Both the position numbers and the translations under genes were made by a program. From NCBI GenBank assembly GCA_031119595.1, contig JAVHXX010000225.1:1-7214 (forward strand): DNA of 7,214 nt, in the 5' to 3' direction. The notes under the pieces were generated by a model. The model ran no database searches, was not told the DNA's origin, and saw only the letters and a list, made by a program, of their open reading frames with translations. Of this stretch, positions 4,783-7,214 are shown in pieces (the stretch's first letter is position 1; each line of letters opens with the position of its first letter). This DNA comes from Patulibacter sp. (lineage in GTDB: Bacteria > Actinomycetota > Thermoleophilia > Solirubrobacterales > Solirubrobacteraceae).

Positions 4783-5712
4783 ATGTCGTCGCCGCCGCTC
4801 GATCTCGCCGCGCTGCCACAGGCACCGGGCGTGTACCGCTTCCGCGACGCGGCGGGCCGCCCCCTCTACATCGGCCGCGCCGTCGATCTCCGCCGGCGGG
4901 TGCGGTCGTATTGGGGCAGTCAGCGCGGCCGTCCGCGCATGCGCCGGATGGTGCCGCAGATCGTGGCCGTCGAGGTCGCCGTGTGCGATTCCGACCACGA
5001 AGCGGCGTGGCTGGAGCGCAACCTCCTCGAGCATCGCAAGCCGCGCTGGAACCGCGCCCGTGGCGGACTCGAGACCCCCATCTACCTTCGTCTCGACGAT
5101 TCCCCGCGGAGTCCGTCGCTCACCGCGGTCCATGCCGTCGACGACCACGTGCGGCACTTCGGCCCGTACCTCGGCGGCAACCAGGTCCGCCTGGCACTCT
5201 CGGCCCTGTCGAGCATCTACCCGCTCGCGTATGCCCGCGACGGCCTGACCGGTGCGGAACAGGCGATGGCGGCGGCCCGAGGCGTCCTCCCGGACGACCG
5301 CGACGCGATCGCCGGCGCGCTCGTCGCCCTGCTCGAGCGCAGCCCGGGCGCCGCCGCCGACGCCTACACCTGGCTGCTCGCCCGCCGCGATGACGCGACG
5401 AAGGCGCTCGAGTTCGAGCTCGCCGGCCGCCTCCAGGCGCAGCTCGAAGCGCTCGAGTGGCTCACGAGTCCGCAGCGCGTCACGACCCAGCACCCCGTCG
5501 ACCATGTCGCGGCGGCCTGGGCAGACGGAGTCCTCGTCGAGTTCGGGATCGTCGCCGGGCGCGTGAAGACGTGGACGCAGCGTGCATGTGCTGTGGACGA
5601 CGCCGATGTGGCCGTCGCGGCGACCCGCCCCGAATGGGTCGACTTCGCGCAGCGCAACGCCGAGCTCGCCGCAGGACTGCACGCGCTCCACGGCGTGCCG
5701 CCGGTGGCCTGA
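4783..5712 (+). CDS. Cho-like GIY-YIG endonuclease (UvrC N-terminal half homologue)
   Basis: A 309-residue protein. The frame is open further upstream, but ATG 4783 is chosen because it places LPQAPGVYRF where UvrC and Cho proteins begin. Residues 11-90 are a GIY-YIG nuclease domain with all expected catalytic residues: Tyr18 (GVY), Tyr29 (YIG), Arg39, Glu78 (WLERNLLEH) and Asn90 (PRWN). A UvrC-type segment follows, with YLRLDD and RHFGPYLGGNQVRLALSAL (124-142). Residues 203-227 (ATKALEFELAGRLQAQLEAL) resemble the UVR motif that contacts UvrB. The RNase H-like nuclease and helix-hairpin-helix domains of full UvrC (about 600 residues) are absent, as in E. coli Cho (295 residues), which makes only the 3' incision in excision repair. 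The only cysteines are 68 and 269, so the four-cysteine iron-sulfur site of UvrC is missing. It could also be a stand-alone version of the C-terminal half of actinobacterial DEDDh-exonuclease/UvrC-like fusions. The likely role is DNA repair in the cytoplasm. Confidence 0.85.
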   Translation: MSSPPLDLAALPQAPGVYRFRDAAGRPLYIGRAVDLRRRVRSYWGSQRGRPRMRRMVPQIVAVEVAVCDSDHEAAWLERNLLEHRKPRWNRARGGLETPIYLRLDDSPRSPSLTAVHAVDDHVRHFGPYLGGNQVRLALSALSSIYPLAYARDGLTGAEQAMAAARGVLPDDRDAIAGALVALLERSPGAAADAYTWLLARRDDATKALEFELAGRLQAQLEALEWLTSPQRVTTQHPVDHVAAAWADGVLVEFGIVAGRVKTWTQRACAVDDADVAVAATRPEWVDFAQRNAELAAGLHALHGVPPVA

Positions 5713-5761
5713 GTCGCAACCCGGTGGATTGCGGCCGCGGCCGAGCCGCTGGCCCGCGCGC
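5713..5761. terminator. Convergent intergenic gap with a weak GC hairpin
   Basis: Between the nuclease and MarR gene ends, GCGGC-CGA-GCCGC (5737-5749) can form a 5-bp hairpin in either transcript, next to a GCGGCCGC palindrome (5731-5738). CCGGTGG occurs at 5701 and again at 5721. No T-tract is present, so bidirectional termination is only a possibility. Confidence 0.22.
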
Positions 5762-6139
5762 CTACGCGTGCAGCGTGCGGGCGAGGACGGCGGCCTGGGT
5801 GACCTCCGCCTCGGCGAGCCGGGCGCGACCGGCGTCGGTGATGCAGGCGTAGATCCCGCGACGGTCGTCGACGCAGGAACGCCGCTCGACGAGCCCCTCG
5901 TCGTGGAGGCGCGAGATCAGGCGCGACAGCGCGCTCTGACTCATGTGCACGTCGTCGACGAGCTGCTGCAGACGACAGCCCATGTCGTCTTCCGTGGCCA
6001 GGCGCGACAGCGCCTCGAACTCCGTGACCGAGAGGCGGTGACTGCCCTGGAGCTCCCGCTCGAGAGCGGCGTTGATCCGGGCGTGACGCGCCAGGAGGTC
6101 ACGCCATTCCGCTGCAAGGGTCGCGTTCTCGGTGGTCAT
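5762..6139 (-). CDS. MarR-family transcriptional regulator
   Basis: A 125-residue protein from ATG 6139. A second in-frame ATG at 6151 would add only MGRA. The later start is preferred because TATCAT (6154-6149) looks like the -10 box, placing the first ATG upstream of transcription. The fold is a MarR winged helix: an N-terminal dimer helix, LSVTEFEALSRLA, then RLQQLVDDVHMSQSALSRLI as helix-turn-helix, then HDEGLVERRSCVDDRRG as the wing with its DxRR signature, then ITDAGRARLAEAE. MarR dimers repress efflux or stress genes and release DNA on binding a phenolic or drug ligand, or on cysteine oxidation. There are three cysteines (59, 93 and 103 counting from the longer start), one in the wing. 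The gene is divergent from an exporter, and a palindrome lies between them, so it most likely represses the exporter and perhaps itself. Confidence 0.92.
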   Translation of the reverse strand: MTTENATLAAEWRDLLARHARINAALERELQGSHRLSVTEFEALSRLATEDDMGCRLQQLVDDVHMSQSALSRLISRLHDEGLVERRSCVDDRRGIYACITDAGRARLAEAEVTQAAVLARTLHA

Positions 6140-6148
6140 GGCCCGTCC

Positions 6149-6154
6149 CATGAT
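6149..6154 (-). promoter_or_regulatory. Candidate -10 box of the MarR gene
   Basis: TATCAT on the reverse strand matches TATAAT at five of six bases and ends ten bases before ATG 6139, predicting a leader of about three bases. The matching -35 (GTCGCA, 17-base spacer) is weak. This box overlaps the alternative ATG at 6151, which argues against that start. Confidence 0.4.
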
Positions 6155-6179
6155 AGCGCGACGAAGATGCGTGCGACTT

Positions 6180-6199
6180 CATTGCATGCGCAGACAATG
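6180..6199. promoter_or_regulatory. Probable MarR operator over the exporter's -35 box
   Basis: CATTGCATGCGCAGACAATG pairs in eight of ten symmetric positions (CATTG-n2-TGCGCA-n2-CAATG). The size and the TTG...CAA outer arms suit a MarR dimer. It covers the exporter's -35 hexamer at 6191-6196, so binding should block the exporter promoter; it lies just upstream of the MarR gene's own -35. Confidence 0.6.
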
Positions 6200-6213
6200 C
6201 ATGCACATGCATG
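6183..6213 (+). repeat. Three TGCATG repeats in the divergent gap
   Basis: TGCATG occurs at 6183, 6198 and 6208 (steps of 15 and 10 bases). The copies form the local palindromes TGCATGCA (6198-6205) and ACATGCATGT (6205-6214), filling the spacer between the -35 and -10 boxes of the exporter. They may be extra regulator half-sites. Confidence 0.4.
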
Positions 6214-6219
6214 TATATT
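6191..6219 (+). promoter_or_regulatory. Promoter of the exporter gene, predicted leaderless
   Basis: CAGACA (6191-6196, four matches to TTGACA) and TATATT (6214-6219, five matches to TATAAT) are exactly 17 bases apart. The -10 ends eight bases before ATG 6228, so transcription should start within one or two bases of the ATG. No Shine-Dalgarno precedes the ATG, which agrees with a leaderless message. Confidence 0.6.
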
Positions 6220-6227
6220 GCTCGACC

Positions 6228-7214
6228 ATGAGCGATTCACACGTCCACAGCGACCATTTCGGAAAGGCGGCCTGGGCCTTGCTCCTCGTCGTCTGCGGGG
6301 CCGTCTTCCTCGACGGACTCGACATCTCGATGGTGGGCGTGGCCCTCCCATCGATCGACGCCGACCTGCACATGTCGACCACGAGCCTCCAATGGGTGGT
6401 GTCCGGGTACGTGCTCGGCTACGGCGGCTTCCTCCTCCTCGGCGGGCGCGCCGCGGACCTCCTCGGGCGTCGGCGGGTGTTCCTCGCCGCCCTCACGCTC
6501 TTCGCCGCGGCCTCGTTGCTCGGCGGCCTCGTCAGCGACGGCACCCTGCTCATCGCGACGCGGTTCCTGAAGGGCATCGGCGCGGCCTTCACCGCCCCGG
6601 CCGCACTCTCGATCGTCACGACGACGTTCGCGGAGGGTCCGGCGCGGAACAAGGCGCTCGCGATCTATGCGGCGACCGGCGCCACCGGGTTCTCGAGCGG
6701 CCTCATCTTCGGGGGCGCACTCACCGAGATCGGCTGGCGGTTCACCTTCTTCGTGCCCGTCGTGCTGACCGCCGGACTCATCGCCCTCGCCGTGAAGTTC
6801 GTGCCGACGCACACCGCCGACGCCGACGACCACCGCACGATGGACCTCCCGGGTGCGGCGCTCATCACGGCGACGATGCTGCTGTCGGTGTTCACGATCG
6901 TCGAGGCCCCGAACGCCGGCTGGACCTCGGCCCGCACGCTCGGCTCGGCGGCCGCGATCGTCGCGCTGCTCGCGGCATTCATCGGTGTCGAGCACCGCAC
7001 CGCGCATCCGCTCGTGCGGCTCGGCATCTTCCGCTCGCCGCGGCTGCGTCGCGCGAATCTCACCGCGATGACGGTCTTCGGGGCGTGGATCGCGTTCCAG
7101 TTCGTGGGCACGCTCTACATGCAGCAGCTGCGCGGCTGGTCGGCGTTCGAGATGGCCGGCGCGTTCCTCCCGGCCGGTCTGCTCGTCGCGTTCGGGTCGC
7201 CGCAGTCCGGGAAG
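6228..7214 (+). CDS. MFS exporter, DHA2 (EmrB/QacA-like) family, 3' end missing
   Basis: 329 residues are visible and the frame is open at the right edge; full members have roughly 450-500 residues and 14 helices. After a His-containing hydrophilic start (MSDSHVHSDHFGK), helix 1 carries FLDGLDISMVGVALPSID (27-44), the DHA2 'LD...V.VALP' signature. WVVSGYVLGYGGFLLLGGRA leads into motif A, GGRAADLLGRRRVF (72-85). Motif B is RFLKGIGAA (112-120) and a motif C-like segment is ATGFSSGLIFGGALTEIGWR (152-171). These proteins expel drugs or toxic metabolites in exchange for protons across the inner membrane. Two departures from the usual family are visible: Lys115 in place of the common Gln of 'RxxQGxGaA', and Leu159 where motif C normally has Pro. 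The gene is divergent from a MarR regulator whose likely operator covers its promoter. The substrate is not predictable. Confidence 0.92.
   Translation, partial: MSDSHVHSDHFGKAAWALLLVVCGAVFLDGLDISMVGVALPSIDADLHMSTTSLQWVVSGYVLGYGGFLLLGGRAADLLGRRRVFLAALTLFAAASLLGGLVSDGTLLIATRFLKGIGAAFTAPAALSIVTTTFAEGPARNKALAIYAATGATGFSSGLIFGGALTEIGWRFTFFVPVVLTAGLIALAVKFVPTHTADADDHRTMDLPGAALITATMLLSVFTIVEAPNAGWTSARTLGSAAAIVALLAAFIGVEHRTAHPLVRLGIFRSPRLRRANLTAMTVFGAWIAFQFVGTLYMQQLRGWSAFEMAGAFLPAGLLVAFGSPQSGK

Noticed and set aside
4441..5691. A 416-codon reverse-strand frame opposite the 2TM and nuclease genes
   Set aside because: The forward strand encodes recognisable 2TM, SHOCT and GIY-YIG domains; the reverse frame has none and spans two genes and their hairpin.
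5731..5738. GCGGCCGC palindrome as a regulatory site
   Set aside because: Short GC-only palindromes are expected by chance at this base composition, and the site lies between convergent gene ends where an operator has no promoter to act on.
6237..7007. A 256-codon reverse-strand frame inside the exporter gene
   Set aside because: It is very Glu/Arg/Gly-rich, with no domain, opposite a clear MFS protein, and is explained by third-position GC bias.
1..7214. Mobile element, CRISPR array, tRNA, rRNA, prophage or toxin-antitoxin system
   Set aside because: No transposase, integrase, terminal repeats, regularly spaced repeats, cloverleaf, or small paired toxin/antitoxin genes could be seen on either strand, and codon use looks uniform.

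Overview
The window is very GC-rich, with G or C at most third codon positions. It carries PadR, MarR, LLM-oxidoreductase and 2TM/SHOCT families, and several starts have a TAnnnT hexamer just upstream with no Shine-Dalgarno. This fits a high-GC actinomycete. The small secreted protein with an 'AGLKLG'-type motif slightly favours Solirubrobacterales/Thermoleophilia, but that is an inference from style and not a proven placement. No mobile element, tRNA, rRNA, CRISPR array or phage gene was seen, and no gene-free stretch exceeds 300 bases. The region reads as ordinary chromosome.

Left part (1-3650): the 3' end of an unrecognised gene is followed by a small secreted two-cysteine protein that looks internally duplicated. 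This meets, stop codon on stop codon, a reverse-strand LLM-class flavin-dependent oxidoreductase. Upstream of that, also on the reverse strand, is a HEAT-repeat protein. An 18-bp perfect palindrome lies between these two reverse-strand genes.

Middle (3651-5712): an AT-richer control region carries a dyad, a good promoter and a helically phased TTCG array. It drives a PadR-family repressor gene that overlaps by 11 bases a gene for a small two-helix membrane protein with a C-terminal SHOCT motif. A strong GC hairpin then separates this pair from a Cho-like GIY-YIG nuclease related to the N-terminal half of UvrC. The nuclease keeps the catalytic residues but lacks the iron-sulfur cysteines and the second nuclease domain of UvrC.

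Right part (5713-7214): a MarR-family regulator is divergent from a DHA2-type (14-helix, EmrB/QacA-like) major facilitator exporter that runs off the right edge. The short gap between them holds a near-perfect 20-bp palindrome covering the exporter's -35 box, three TGCATG repeats, and a -10 box so close to the exporter's ATG that its mRNA should be leaderless. This is a classic local-repressor/drug-exporter arrangement.

No wholly new system is evident. The most distinctive items are the cysteine-less Cho-like nuclease, the coupled PadR/2TM-SHOCT pair with its phased promoter repeats, and the repeated leaderless-start signature.
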